Shown one piece after another: positions 1 through 7,836 of a DNA stretch of 17,486 nucleotides. Each line of letters opens with the position of its first letter. The stretch's first letter is position 1. The notes under the pieces are model-generated. The model saw only the letters and a program-made list of their open reading frames with translations. It made no database searches and had not been told where the DNA came from. This DNA comes from Enterobacteriaceae bacterium UBA2655 (GTDB lineage Bacteria > Pseudomonadota > Gammaproteobacteria > Enterobacterales > Enterobacteriaceae): assembly GCA_002359495.1 (NCBI GenBank), contig DENB01000024.1, forward strand, positions 1-17,486, in the 5' to 3' direction. The position numbers and the translations under genes were made by a program.

Positions 1-620
1 TGCTGGCGGGCGCGGCCGGGCTGAGCGATGCGCTCGGCGCCTGGCTCTCGCCCCGCAGACCGCGACCGGTGCTGGCGGTAGTCGGCTCCATGAGCGCCGT
101 CGCGCAGCAGCAGGTCGATCGCCTGGCGCGGCAGCGACGCGTAACCCTGGTGGATATCGACATTCGCCAGCTTTTTGCCCGGCCGGCATGGCGCGATCGC
201 GCCGTCTGGCTCGACCAGGCGCGGGAGGCGCTGGGCCGCAGCGAGCATACGGTGATCCGTACCTGTCGGCACGCCGCAGAGCGTCACGAGATCGCGGCGC
301 TTTGTCAGCAACACCAGCTTTCCCGTCAGCAGCTGGGAGAAAAGATTTGTCAGTTCCTCGGGGAGCTGACGCAGGAAATTTGCCAGCGCGCCGAGCCAGC
401 CGGACTTTACCTTTCCGGCGGAGATGTGGCTATCGCCACGGCCAAAGCGCTCGGTGCCAGCGGGTTTCAGATTCAGGGCCTGATAGCGGGCTGCGTGCCG
501 CACGGGTTTTTACTTAACAGTCACTCACACCTGCCGGTGATGACCAAAGCCGGCGGCTTTGGTGATGAAAACACCCTGGTAGAAGCCATTCGTTTTATTG
601 AGGAGATGTCGAATGAGTAA
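1..620 (+). CDS. Four-carbon acid sugar kinase (DUF1537 family), 3' part
   Basis: ATP-dependent kinase that phosphorylates a four-carbon sugar acid (D-threonate, D-erythronate or similar) in the cytoplasm, the first step of its catabolism. The frame is open from the left edge (codons from position 3), so the true start lies outside. About 205 residues are visible, roughly half of the usual ~420. They correspond to the C-terminal nucleotide-binding domain: a GxxG-type segment and VLAVVGSMS near the left edge, SGGD at 414-425, and TKAGGFGDE at 543-569 near the C-terminus, typical of this family. The downstream pdxA2 start overlaps its last 8 bases, indicating translational coupling. The PdxA2 partner points to D-threonate or D-erythronate (DtnK/DenK type), but the substrate is inferred. 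A GTG at 69 is internal, not the start. Confidence 0.88.
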   Translation, partial: LAGAAGLSDALGAWLSPRRPRPVLAVVGSMSAVAQQQVDRLARQRRVTLVDIDIRQLFARPAWRDRAVWLDQAREALGRSEHTVIRTCRHAAERHEIAALCQQHQLSRQQLGEKICQFLGELTQEICQRAEPAGLYLSGGDVAIATAKALGASGFQIQGLIAGCVPHGFLLNSHSHLPVMTKAGGFGDENTLVEAIRFIEEMSNE

Positions 621-1593
621 GGTTATTGCGGTCACCATGGGCGATCCGGCGGGCATCGGCCCGGAAATCATTATCAAATCGCTGGCGGAAGGCGCGCTTT
701 CCGGCGCCCCGGCGGTGGTGGTGGGCTGCGCCAGCACCCTGCGCCGCATCATGGGCATGGCGATCACGCCGCAGGCGGAGCTGCGCGTGCTGGAGCGCGT
801 CGCCGACGCGCACTTCGCGCCGGGCATCATCAATATCATCGACGAACCGCTGGCCGATCCTGAGGCGCTGAAGCCGGGCGTGGTGCAGAAAGAGGCAGGC
901 GATCTCGCTTTTCGCTGCATCAAACGCGCCACCGAACTGGCGATGGCGGGTGAGGTGCAGGCGATCGCCACCGCGCCGCTGAACAAAGAGGCGTTGCATT
1001 CGGCGGGGCATATCTATCCCGGTCATACCGAACTGCTGGCGAAACTCACCAACAGCAAAAATTACGCCATGGTGCTCTATACCGATCGCCTGAAGGTGAT
1101 TCACGTCACCACCCACATCGCCCTGCGTAAGTTCCTCGATACCCTGAATCAGGAGCGCGTGGAAACGGTGATCGGCATGGCGGATACCTTCCTGCGTCGC
1201 GTCGGCTACAGCAATCCGCGCATCGCCGTGGCGGGCGTCAACCCGCACGCGGGCGAAAACGGCCTGTTCGGCGACGAGGAGATCAAAATTGTCGGACCCG
1301 CCATCGAAGCGATGAAGGCGCAGGGCATTCAGGCCAGCGGCCCTTGCCCGCCGGACACGGTTTACCTGCAATGCTACGAAGGGCAGTACGATATGGTGGT
1401 GGCGATGTATCACGATCAGGGACACATCCCGCTTAAGCTGCTGGGTTTCTACGACGGGGTGAATATCACCGCCGGCCTGCCCTTTATCCGCACCTCGGCC
1501 GACCACGGCACCGCGTTTGATATCGCATGGACAGGCAAAGCGAAGTCTGAGAGCATGGCGATATCTATTGAACTCGCGATGCAGCTTGCATAA
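613..1593 (+). CDS. pdxA2: 4-phospho-D-threonate/D-erythronate dehydrogenase (PdxA2)
   Basis: NAD-dependent oxidative decarboxylase of the PdxA family. PdxA2 members oxidise 4-phospho-D-threonate or 4-phospho-D-erythronate to dihydroxyacetone phosphate and CO2, feeding glycolysis. The product is 326 residues, usual for the family. Visible motifs: N-terminal TMGDPAGIGPEI (residues 8-19), metal-ligand histidines H168 (VTTHIALR), H212 (NPHAGENG) and H267 (MYHDQGHIPLK), all at positions matching PdxA. I chose ATG 613, giving MSKVIAVTMGDPAG with GAGGAG at 600-605 as ribosome site; an upstream TTG at 598 would overlap that site and add a non-family extension. The kinase gene immediately upstream argues for PdxA2 rather than the vitamin B6 enzyme PdxA, whose gene normally sits with ksgA/apaG in enterobacteria. 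Exact substrate is inferred. Confidence 0.9.
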   Translation: MSKVIAVTMGDPAGIGPEIIIKSLAEGALSGAPAVVVGCASTLRRIMGMAITPQAELRVLERVADAHFAPGIINIIDEPLADPEALKPGVVQKEAGDLAFRCIKRATELAMAGEVQAIATAPLNKEALHSAGHIYPGHTELLAKLTNSKNYAMVLYTDRLKVIHVTTHIALRKFLDTLNQERVETVIGMADTFLRRVGYSNPRIAVAGVNPHAGENGLFGDEEIKIVGPAIEAMKAQGIQASGPCPPDTVYLQCYEGQYDMVVAMYHDQGHIPLKLLGFYDGVNITAGLPFIRTSADHGTAFDIAWTGKAKSESMAISIELAMQLA

Positions 1594-1599
1594 GGACAT

Positions 1600-2361
1600 A
1601 TGACAGGACAAAGCCGCCTCGATCAGATTATGGATTTCCTGAAAAGCCATAATCTGGTCACCGTTGACCAGCTGGTGAGCGCGATTAACGCGTCGCCAGC
1701 CACTATTCGCCGCGATCTGATTAAGCTGGACAAAGAGGGCGTCATTAGCCGGACGCATGGCGGCGTGACCCTGAACCGGTTCATTCCGTCCCAGCCCACC
1801 ACGCTGGAAAAAATGCAGCGCAACCTGGCGGAAAAACAGGCCATCGCGCAGCGCGCCGCCGCCTTTGTGCAGGCGGGCGACGCGGTGGTGCTGGACGCCG
1901 GCACCACGATGCTGGAGCTGGCGCGTCAGTTGACGCATCTGCCGCTGCGCGTCATCACCGCCGATCTGCATATCGCGCTGTTTCTCTCGGAGTTTAAGCA
2001 GATCGAAGTGACGATTATCGGCGGCCGGATCGACGACTCCAGCCAGTCCTGCATCGGCGAGCACGGGCGTCGTTTGCTGCGCGCCATCAATCCCGATATC
2101 GCCTTCGTCAGCTGTAACTCCTGGAGCCTGGAGCGCGGCATCACCACGCCGACCGAGGAGAAAGCGGGGCTGAAGCAGGATCTGCTGGCGAACGCGCGCC
2201 GTCGCGTGCTGCTGGCGGACAGCAGCAAATATGGCTCCTGGTCGCTGTTCTGCGCCTCGCCGCTGGCCGATCTCACCGATATCGTCACCGATGAACGGCT
2301 GGAGAGCGATATCCGTCAGAGCCTGCGGGAACGCGGCATCGCCCTGACGCTCACGGCGTAG
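1600..2361 (+). CDS. DeoR-family transcriptional regulator of the tetronate operon
   Basis: Cytoplasmic DNA-binding repressor of the DeoR/GlpR family, 253 residues, the normal length. The N-terminal winged helix-turn-helix (residues about 5-55) carries the family signature around [16 protein letters not shown], followed by RTHGGV. The C-terminal DeoRC sensor domain (about 75-235) has [10 protein letters not shown] (99-108), the phosphosugar-binding loop, and later IIGGRID and a LLADSSK motif. ATG 1600 has AAGGAC at 1592-1597 and starts 6 bp after pdxA2, so it is co-transcribed. The likely inducer is a phosphorylated intermediate of the same pathway (inference). It resembles YgbI-type regulators that accompany DUF1537 kinases; I cannot assign an ortholog. 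Transcription ends at the hairpin at 2373-2401. Confidence 0.9.
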   Translation: MTGQSRLDQIMDFLKSHNLVTVDQLVSAINASPATIRRDLIKLDKEGVISRTHGGVTLNRFIPSQPTTLEKMQRNLAEKQAIAQRAAAFVQAGDAVVLDAGTTMLELARQLTHLPLRVITADLHIALFLSEFKQIEVTIIGGRIDDSSQSCIGEHGRRLLRAINPDIAFVSCNSWSLERGITTPTEEKAGLKQDLLANARRRVLLADSSKYGSWSLFCASPLADLTDIVTDERLESDIRQSLRERGIALTLTA

Positions 2362-2372
2362 CGGTAATAAAA

Positions 2373-2401
2373 AAGGGCATCTGCGGATGCCCTTAATTTT
2401 T
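2373..2401. terminator. Bidirectional intrinsic terminator between the regulator and speD
   Basis: Eight-base-pair stem AAGGGCAT (2373-2380) with ATGCCCTT (2387-2394) around CTGCGG, which may add one more C-G pair. A T run follows on the plus strand (2397-2401). An A run precedes the stem (2369-2374) and supplies the T run on the minus strand. It ends the plus-strand tetronate operon 12 bp after its stop codon and the minus-strand speD transcript 18 bp after its stop. Confidence 0.88.
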
Positions 2402-2418
2402 GTCGATGCCGGATCAGG

Positions 2419-3228
2419 TTACTGCGTTTTCAGGCCCATGCCCGGAATATTGCGGCCGTAATAAATCTCGCGCATCTCTTTCCACAGCAGATCGGTAATA
2501 CGCTTGTGCTCTTCGGCGCTCAGCTCTTCCGGTTTGGTGTGGAACAGATAGTGTTTCAGGTCGAACTCTTTCAGCAACATCTTGGTATGGAACATGTTTT
2601 CCTGATAGACGTTCACATCCATCATGTCATACATCGACTTCATATCTTCCGACATAAAGTTCTGGATCGAGTTGATCTCGTGATCGATAAAGTGCTTCAC
2701 GCCGTTGATGTCGCGGGTAAATCCGCGGACGCGATAGTCGATCGTGACGATATCCGATTCCAGCTGATGGATCAGGTAGTTCAACGCTTTCAGCGGCGAA
2801 ATGACGCCGCAGGTAGAGACTTCGATATCGGCGCGGAAGGTGCAAAGTCCGCCTTCCGGGTGGCTTTCCGGGTAGGTATGCACGCAGATATGGCTCTTAT
2901 CCAGATGCGCGACCACGGAATTCGGCAGCGGGCCGGGGTGTTCCGAATTATCGATATCTTTCGGATCGATCGGCTCTTCGCTCACCAGAATGGTCACGCT
3001 CGCGCCCTGCGGCTCATAATCCTGACGCGCGATGTTCAGCACGTTGGCGCCGATGATCGAGCAGGTCTCCGTCAGGATTTCAGTGAGACGGTTAGCGTTA
3101 TATTGCTCGTCGATATAGGCGATATAGCCGTCGCGCTCCGCTTCGGTATTCGCATAGCAAATATCGTAAATACAAAAACTCAGGCTTTTGGTCAGGTTGT
3201 TGAAGCCATGTAGTTTCAGCTTTTGCAA
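2419..3228 (-). CDS. speD: S-adenosylmethionine decarboxylase proenzyme
   Basis: Decarboxylates S-adenosylmethionine to the aminopropyl donor used by SpeE to make spermidine. It is a pyruvoyl enzyme of the long enterobacterial type: the 269-residue proenzyme self-cleaves between K111 and S112 in the visible motif [20 protein letters not shown], converting the serine to pyruvoyl. The sequence is nearly the same as E. coli SpeD through about residue 235, with a slightly longer, different C-terminal tail ([12 protein letters not shown]). The start is a TTG at 3228-3226. No in-frame ATG exists until about residue 194, and a perfect Shine-Dalgarno sits 8 nt upstream, so TTG is well supported. It follows speE by 28 bp in the same operon and ends at the bidirectional terminator. 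Confidence 0.98.
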   Translation of the reverse strand: MQKLKLHGFNNLTKSLSFCIYDICYANTEAERDGYIAYIDEQYNANRLTEILTETCSIIGANVLNIARQDYEPQGASVTILVSEEPIDPKDIDNSEHPGPLPNSVVAHLDKSHICVHTYPESHPEGGLCTFRADIEVSTCGVISPLKALNYLIHQLESDIVTIDYRVRGFTRDINGVKHFIDHEINSIQNFMSEDMKSMYDMMDVNVYQENMFHTKMLLKEFDLKHYLFHTKPEELSAEEHKRITDLLWKEMREIYYGRNIPGMGLKTQ

Positions 3229-3236
3229 TTTGGTTC

Positions 3237-3244
3237 ACCTCCTT
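3237..3244 (-). promoter_or_regulatory. Strong ribosome binding site for the TTG-started speD
   Basis: The minus strand reads AAGGAGGT here, a full complement of the 16S rRNA tail, 8 nt before the TTG start of speD. This site decides the start and probably compensates for the weak initiation codon. Confidence 0.85.
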
Positions 3245-3256
3245 AGAAATGCCCGA

Positions 3257-4120
3257 TCAGCGCGCGTCTGACAACGCATTCAGCAGATACTGCGGCAGAG
3301 CGAAGCTGCCCGCGTGGATTGCCGGATTGTAGTAACGGCACGTCAGTCCTGCGGCCGCGAAACGCGCCTGCAGGGTTGCTGCGTCAAGCTGACGCAGCGC
3401 AGGGTCGTCGCTCGCCCAGGCGAAAGTCATGATGCCGCCGTAGTAGGTCGGAATCGCCGCCTGGTAGAAGCTAACGTCGGCAAAATAGTTCCCCAGTTTA
3501 CGATGGCTGTTGATCGCTTCGTCCTGCTGTAAAAAGCAGACGCCGTTCTGCGCGACGAAAATGCCGTTGTCGTTCAGGGCGTTTTTGCAGCCAGCATAAA
3601 ACTCTGACGTGAACAGGCTTTCGCCCGGCCCGATAGGATCGGTGCAATCGGAAATAATCACGTCGAATTTTTCGCGGGTCTGGTTAACGAAGTTGACGCC
3701 GTCGTCAATCACCAGGGTAAAACGCGGATCCTCATAAGCGCCGGCGCTGTGGTTGGGCAGATACTGCTTGCAGAAGGTCACCACGCCCGCATCGATCTCC
3801 ACCATAGTGATCTTTTCGATTTGGCGATGCCGGGAAACTTCACGCAGCATCGCGCCGTCGCCGCCGCCGATAATCAACACGCTTTTCGCCGCCCCATGCG
3901 CCAGAATCGGCACGTGGGTCATCATTTCATGATAGATAAACTCGTCGCGTTCGGTGGTTTGTACCACGCCATCAAGCGCCATAACGCGACCGAAAGCCGC
4001 ATTTTCGAAGATAATTAAATCCTGATGCGCGGTTTTCTCCCGGTAGAGCGCCTTGTCGATCGTGAAATATTGTCCAAAACCGGCATGAAGGGTTTCATAC
4101 CACATTTCATTTTGGGCCAT
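3257..4120 (-). CDS. speE: Spermidine synthase
   Basis: Cytoplasmic aminopropyltransferase that moves the aminopropyl group of decarboxylated SAM onto putrescine, giving spermidine and methylthioadenosine. The product is 287 residues; E. coli SpeE is 288. Visible motifs: [23 protein letters not shown] (44-66), nucleotide-binding [13 protein letters not shown] (83-95), VEIDAGVV (107-114), and the catalytic segment [13 protein letters not shown] (157-169) with D158 as expected proton acceptor. I chose ATG 4120 ([12 protein letters not shown]), which matches the family N-terminus and has AAAGGAG at 4136-4130. A longer frame to 4201 adds 27 residues without support. speD follows after 28 bp. yacC lies 108 bp upstream on the same strand without a visible terminator, so read-through from yacC is possible. 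Confidence 0.98.
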   Translation of the reverse strand: MAQNEMWYETLHAGFGQYFTIDKALYREKTAHQDLIIFENAAFGRVMALDGVVQTTERDEFIYHEMMTHVPILAHGAAKSVLIIGGGDGAMLREVSRHRQIEKITMVEIDAGVVTFCKQYLPNHSAGAYEDPRFTLVIDDGVNFVNQTREKFDVIISDCTDPIGPGESLFTSEFYAGCKNALNDNGIFVAQNGVCFLQQDEAINSHRKLGNYFADVSFYQAAIPTYYGGIMTFAWASDDPALRQLDAATLQARFAAAGLTCRYYNPAIHAGSFALPQYLLNALSDAR

Positions 4121-4228
4121 GGTGGGGCTCTCCTTTGATGACATCGCCATGAAAAATGGGCGTAACATCATAGCTAACTCTGACCTTGGTTGCACGGTCA
4201 AATGTTCAGCAGAGAGCGCGGAGGCGGG

Positions 4229-4576
4229 TTATTTTACGTAAGCGAGCAGGCTCAGGGAATCACGCGCCAGCGACTTGCACTTTTTGTCATTGGCGATGGC
4301 GATGCCGCTCAGATCGCGGTAGCTCGCTTCGCCCAGCGCCTTCATGTTATAGCTACTGTAATTGCTTAAATCCCAACGGTTTTGCTGGGCGAAGAACACC
4401 AGCGCCTTACGGATTTGCGCATCCGGCAGATCCTGATAGCCGCAGTCGTTTTTCAGGTAGACAAACACGGCGGTGAGATCGGCCAGATCTTCCGCTTCGG
4501 ATTCACTCAGGGCAAAGCTGGTGGAGGAGAAGCCAAGGAGTCCCGACAATAGCAGGACCTTGATGCTTTTCTTCAT
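4229..4576 (-). CDS. yacC: YacC family small exported protein of unknown function
   Basis: A 115-residue protein, the same length as E. coli YacC and strongly similar along its length (ALSESEAEDLADLTAVF, LKNDCGYQDLP, RDSLSLLAYVK at the C-terminus). Residues 1-22 form a Sec signal peptide (MKKSIKVLLLSGLLGF then SFA before the mature LSESE), so the protein is probably periplasmic. Only two cysteines, C45 and C100, lie in the mature part and could form a disulfide. Its biochemical role is unknown. The start ATG 4576 gives the family N-terminus; the ribosome site is weak (GAGA upstream). It is divergent from cueO and lies upstream of speE, the same neighbourhood as in E. coli. Confidence 0.95.
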   Translation of the reverse strand: MKKSIKVLLLSGLLGFSSTSFALSESEAEDLADLTAVFVYLKNDCGYQDLPDAQIRKALVFFAQQNRWDLSNYSSYNMKALGEASYRDLSGIAIANDKKCKSLARDSLSLLAYVK

Positions 4577-4693
4577 AATGGTTCTCAATAAGGGATAATG
4601 ATCTGACGTTAGCACAGTTGCAGACAGGATTCCGCTAAATTTGACCTGAACAGGCAGCGCGCTGATTTTTTCGTTTCGAACTGTTATCTCAGC

Positions 4694-4724
4694 TTGACCC
4701 TCCCGTTGGGGAAGGGTTTAGTCT
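4694..4724 (+). promoter_or_regulatory. CueR-type copper-responsive promoter of cueO
   Basis: A -35 element TTGACC (4694-4699) and a -10 element TAGTCT (4719-4724) are separated by 19 bp, the overlong spacer typical of MerR-family promoters. An imperfect dyad, ACCCTCCC (4697-4704) against GGGGAAGGGT (4708-4717), fills the spacer, as at E. coli copA and cueO. CueR bound to Cu(I) would untwist the spacer and activate transcription. The cueO start codon follows at 4754. Sequence and neighbour make this a confident inference. Confidence 0.85.
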
Positions 4725-4753
4725 GTCGCCACTATCGCTACAAGGATGAGATT

Positions 4754-6304
4754 ATGCAACGTCGCCAATTCCTGAAACTGACCGCCGCCCTCGGCGCGGC
4801 CGGGGCTTTGCCGCTCTGGAGCCGCTCGCTGATGGCCGCCACGCGCCCGCTGCTGCCGGTTCCCTCGCTGCTGGAGCCGGACGCGCGCGGCCACTATAAC
4901 CTGACGGCGATGGCCGGCAGCACGCAATGGCGGGATAAAAAGGTGCCGACCTGGGGCTACAACGGCAGCCTGCTCGGCCCGACGCTGCTGCTGGAGCGCG
5001 GCAAAGCGGCGACGGTGAATATTCACAACCGGCTGCCGGAAGCGACCACCGTACACTGGCACGGGCTGGAAGTGGTGGGGGAGGTGGACGGTGGCCCGCA
5101 GGCGCGCATCGAACCAGGCACGACGCGCCAGGTGAGTTTTACGCCCGATCAGCCCGCCACCACCTGCTGGTATCATCCGCATCAGCACGGCAGAACTGGC
5201 TACCAGGTGGCGCAAGGCCTGGCGGGACTGCTGGTATTAAAGGACGATCCCGCCGCCAAACTGCGGCTGCCCATCCAGTGGGGCGAAGATGACGTGCCGT
5301 TGATATTCCAGGATAAGCAGCTCAGCGCGGACAACAGCCGCATCGACTACCAGCTTGACATCATGCGCGCGGCGGTGGGCTGGTTCGGCGACATGATGCT
5401 GACCAACGGCGTGCAGTATCCGCAACACGCCGTGCCGCGCGGCTGGCTGCGTCTGCGATTGCTGAACGGCTGCAACGCCCGCTCGCTGCATATCGCCGCC
5501 AGCGACGACCGGCCTTTTTTCGTTATCGCCAGCGACGGCGGCCTGCTGACGGAGCCGGTGAAATTAACCTCGCTGCCGCTGCTGCCGGGCGAGCGTTTCG
5601 AAATCATGGTCGATACCGGCGACGGCAAAAGCTTCGACCTGGTGACGCTGCCGGTAGAGCAGGCGGGCATGACGTTGTCGCCGTTCGATCGCCCGCTGCC
5701 GCTGGTGCGGATTATGCCGCTCAGGATCCAGGCCAGCGCCACGCTGCCCGATAGCCTGGCGACATTGCCGCCGCTGCCTGCCGTCGAGGGGCTGAATACG
5801 CGTTGGCTGCAGTTAATGATGGATCCACAGCTTGACCAGCAGGGGATGCAGGCGCTGATGCAGCGCTACGGCCATGGCGCGATGGGCGGCATGAAAATGG
5901 ATCACGGCATGGCGATGAACCACGAAACGCCGATGGATCATGGCCCGTCCGGCTACGATTTCCACAACGGCAATAAGATCAACGGCCAGGCGTTCAATAT
6001 GATGAAGCCGATGTTTAACGTCCCGCTAAATACCTTTGAAAAATGGACCATTTCCGGCGAAGGCGATCGGATGCTGCATCCCTTCCATATTCACGGCGCC
6101 CAGTTCCGCATTCTTTCTGAAAACGGCAAGCCGCCAGCGCCGTACCGGCAGGGCTGGAAAGATATGGTGAACGTGAACGGCTGGCGCAGCGAGGTGCTGG
6201 TGCGCTTCAGTCACAGGGCCGCGGCGGAGCACGCCTATATGGCCCATTGCCATCTGCTGGAGCATGAGGACACCGGCATGATGCTCGGCTTTAGCGTGAG
6301 TTAA
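4754..6304 (+). CDS. cueO: Multicopper oxidase CueO, Tat-exported cuprous oxidase
   Basis: Periplasmic oxidase that converts Cu(I) to less toxic Cu(II), reducing oxygen to water. 516 residues, as in E. coli. The N-terminus [28 protein letters not shown] is a twin-arginine signal. Three cupredoxin domains carry all copper motifs: HWHGLE (H101, H103), HPHQHG (H141, H143), HPFHIHG (H442, H445, H447) and [13 protein letters not shown] (H498, C499, H500, H504, M509). Expected substrate-copper ligands M356, D361, D438 and M440 are present. The Met/His-rich loop (about 373-398, [18 protein letters not shown]...) is shorter than the E. coli one. ATG 4754 has AAGGA at 4742-4746; upstream in-frame codons lie inside the promoter. 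Regulation is by the CueR site just upstream. Confidence 0.97.
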   Translation: MQRRQFLKLTAALGAAGALPLWSRSLMAATRPLLPVPSLLEPDARGHYNLTAMAGSTQWRDKKVPTWGYNGSLLGPTLLLERGKAATVNIHNRLPEATTVHWHGLEVVGEVDGGPQARIEPGTTRQVSFTPDQPATTCWYHPHQHGRTGYQVAQGLAGLLVLKDDPAAKLRLPIQWGEDDVPLIFQDKQLSADNSRIDYQLDIMRAAVGWFGDMMLTNGVQYPQHAVPRGWLRLRLLNGCNARSLHIAASDDRPFFVIASDGGLLTEPVKLTSLPLLPGERFEIMVDTGDGKSFDLVTLPVEQAGMTLSPFDRPLPLVRIMPLRIQASATLPDSLATLPPLPAVEGLNTRWLQLMMDPQLDQQGMQALMQRYGHGAMGGMKMDHGMAMNHETPMDHGPSGYDFHNGNKINGQAFNMMKPMFNVPLNTFEKWTISGEGDRMLHPFHIHGAQFRILSENGKPPAPYRQGWKDMVNVNGWRSEVLVRFSHRAAAEHAYMAHCHLLEHEDTGMMLGFSVS

Positions 6305-6306
6305 GG

Positions 6307-7590
6307 CTACGCCTGGGCGAGCGCCAGACGAATATCCTCCACCAGATCGTCCGCGTTCTCGATGCCGATCGACAGGCGGACAGTCGCCTCGCTGATGCCG
6401 ATACGCTGGCGCACCTCCGCGGGCACCCCCGAATGGGTAGTGCTGGCGGGGTGGCTGGCCAGCGATTCGGTGCCGCCGAGACTCACCGCCAGCTTAAACA
6501 GCCCCAGCGCGTTCAGAAAGCGAAAGGCCGCCTCCTGCCCGCCGCGAATATCGAAAGAGAAGGTCGAACCCGCTCCCTGGCACTGGTTATGAAAGGTCTT
6601 ACCGGCCGGGCTTTCTTTATCCAGGTATGAAAGCCAGTGCAGCGTCTCCACCTTTTCATTATCGCGCAGAAAGGCCGCCACCGCTTCGGCATTGCGCCAC
6701 GCCTTCTCCATGCGCAGCGACAGCGTCTCCAGCGAACGGCCGATCATCCAGCTGGAGTGCGGATCGAGCTGCGTGCCGATAGCGCTGCGCAGCGAGCGGA
6801 TTTGCGTCATTAGCGCCTTGTTGCCCATCGCGGCACCGGCGATTAAATCGGAGTGGCCGCCGACATATTTCGTCAGCGAGTAGAGCGAAATGTCCGCTCC
6901 CAGCGCCAGCGGGCGCTGAAACACCGGCCCAAGCAGGGTGTTGTCGCAGGCGACCCAGGGACGCGATCCCTGCTGTCGGCCGATCTCATCCGCCACGCGC
7001 GCCATCAGGGCGATATCCACCAGGCTGTTGGTGGGGTTGGCGGGCGTCTCCACCAGAATCAGCGCGACCCGTCCCAGCGTCATGGCGCGGAGCGCGGCGT
7101 CGCGGACCTTCTCTTCGTCGTTGCCGTCGCTGAAGCCGACCGCCTGAATCGACAAGTTATGAAACGTCTTGCTCAGCAGGGTTTCCGTGCCGCCGTAAAG
7201 CGGCTGCGAATGCAAAATCACTTCGCCGGGACGCACAAAGGTCAGCAGCGTGGTCGAGATGGCGGACATGCCGGAGGAGAACAGCGCGCAGCTCTCCGCG
7301 CCTTCATAAATCGCCAGCCGATCTTCGACGATTTCGCTGTTGGGATGGTTGAAACGCGAATAGACCAGCCCGCCGCCTTTCCCTTCCGGCGGCTCGCGTC
7401 GGCCTGCGACATAATCGAAAAAGTCCCGTCCCTCTTCGGCGCTGTTAAAAACAAAGGTCGAGGTGAGAAAAACCGGCGGCTTGACCGCGCCTTCCGACAG
7501 GCGCGGGTCGTAACCGTAGTTAAGCATCTGCGTTTCCGGGTGAAGAGGACGCGAGCCGATATGGGTTTTCTTGTGCGATGAAGAGGACAT
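6307..7590 (-). CDS. PLP-dependent Cys/Met metabolism enzyme (cystathionine gamma-synthase family)
   Basis: Fold-type I pyridoxal-phosphate enzyme of the trans-sulfuration family (cystathionine gamma-synthase/lyase, methionine gamma-lyase, O-acetylhomoserine sulfhydrylase). 427 residues, slightly above the usual ~390-400. Visible: YSRFNHPN (77-84, phosphate-binding Tyr/Arg), SSGMSA (105-110), ring-stacking tyrosine Y132, ETPANPTN (181-188), D216-N-T for the PLP nitrogen, and Schiff-base lysine K241 in [14 protein letters not shown] 7590 has ACAGGAG at 7602-7596. MetB and MetC are usually encoded elsewhere, so this is probably an accessory lyase or synthase; the exact reaction cannot be told from motifs. 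Its stop is 2 bp from that of convergent cueO. I see no MetJ boxes upstream. Confidence 0.88.
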   Translation of the reverse strand: MSSSSHKKTHIGSRPLHPETQMLNYGYDPRLSEGAVKPPVFLTSTFVFNSAEEGRDFFDYVAGRREPPEGKGGGLVYSRFNHPNSEIVEDRLAIYEGAESCALFSSGMSAISTTLLTFVRPGEVILHSQPLYGGTETLLSKTFHNLSIQAVGFSDGNDEEKVRDAALRAMTLGRVALILVETPANPTNSLVDIALMARVADEIGRQQGSRPWVACDNTLLGPVFQRPLALGADISLYSLTKYVGGHSDLIAGAAMGNKALMTQIRSLRSAIGTQLDPHSSWMIGRSLETLSLRMEKAWRNAEAVAAFLRDNEKVETLHWLSYLDKESPAGKTFHNQCQGAGSTFSFDIRGGQEAAFRFLNALGLFKLAVSLGGTESLASHPASTTHSGVPAEVRQRIGISEATVRLSIGIENADDLVEDIRLALAQA

Positions 7591-7744
7591 AGGATCTCCT
7601 GTCGGTAAGGCGGCTTCTGTAAGGATAGGTTGAGCCTACGCTAGCATGGAGCAAATCGTGCCGGGAAAGATGCAAATGTTCTATGCATACAACGTAAAGC
7701 GAAAGGATCGGGCGGGAATCGGTTTCAGAATAGCGTTTTCCTCT

Positions 7745-7767
7745 GTGCGGCAGGGCCGCGCTTTTTT
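7745..7767 (+). terminator. Plus-strand intrinsic terminator with no plus-strand gene just upstream
   Basis: Arms GTGCGGC (7745-7751) and GCCGCGC (7755-7761) pair over 7 bp (one T-G wobble) around an AGG loop, followed at once by six Ts (7762-7767). It faces right, yet the flanking genes on both sides are on the minus strand. The nearest plus-strand gene to its left is cueO, which ends 1.4 kb away without its own terminator. Together with the hairpin at 7783-7817 it occupies the 246-bp gap 7591-7836, where I found no convincing promoter or small gene. Confidence 0.65.
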
Positions 7768-7782
7768 GGAAAATCCGCCGGT

Positions 7783-7817
7783 AAAAAAGCCGCCTTTCCC
7801 GAGTTCAGAAGGCGGCT
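7783..7817 (-). terminator. Intrinsic terminator of the MFS transporter gene
   Basis: On the minus strand AGCCGCCTT (7817-7809) pairs with AAGGCGGCT (7796-7788), nine base pairs around a 12-nt loop, followed by six Ts (7788-7783). It begins 19 bp after the transporter stop codon and separates the transporter from the downstream PLP gene. Confidence 0.88.
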
Positions 7818-7836
7818 CCTTGATGCTCAGGTCAGC

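Noticed and set aside
595..2064. 489-codon open frame on the minus strand opposite pdxA2 and the regulator
   Set aside because: It is antisense to two clear family members, has an Arg/His/Asp/Gly-rich composition typical of GC-rich shadow frames, no recognisable domain, and crosses both genes.
4167..4201. TTGACC and TATGAT upstream of speE on the minus strand as a promoter
   Set aside because: The spacer would be 23 bp, too long for sigma-70, and no better -35 lies 17 bp from TATGAT.
4651..4672. CAGCGCGCTG followed by a T run upstream of cueO as a terminator
   Set aside because: The palindrome has no loop; a foldable version leaves only a 3-bp stem, too weak to terminate.
6853..7581. 242-codon plus-strand frame opposite the PLP gene
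   Set aside because: Arg/Gln/His-rich, no domain, fully antisense to a well-supported enzyme.
7640..7665. Sigma-54-like sequence (CGGCACGATTTGCTC on the minus strand) upstream of the PLP gene
   Set aside because: The GG to GC spacing is 8 rather than 10 bases, which sigma-54 does not tolerate.
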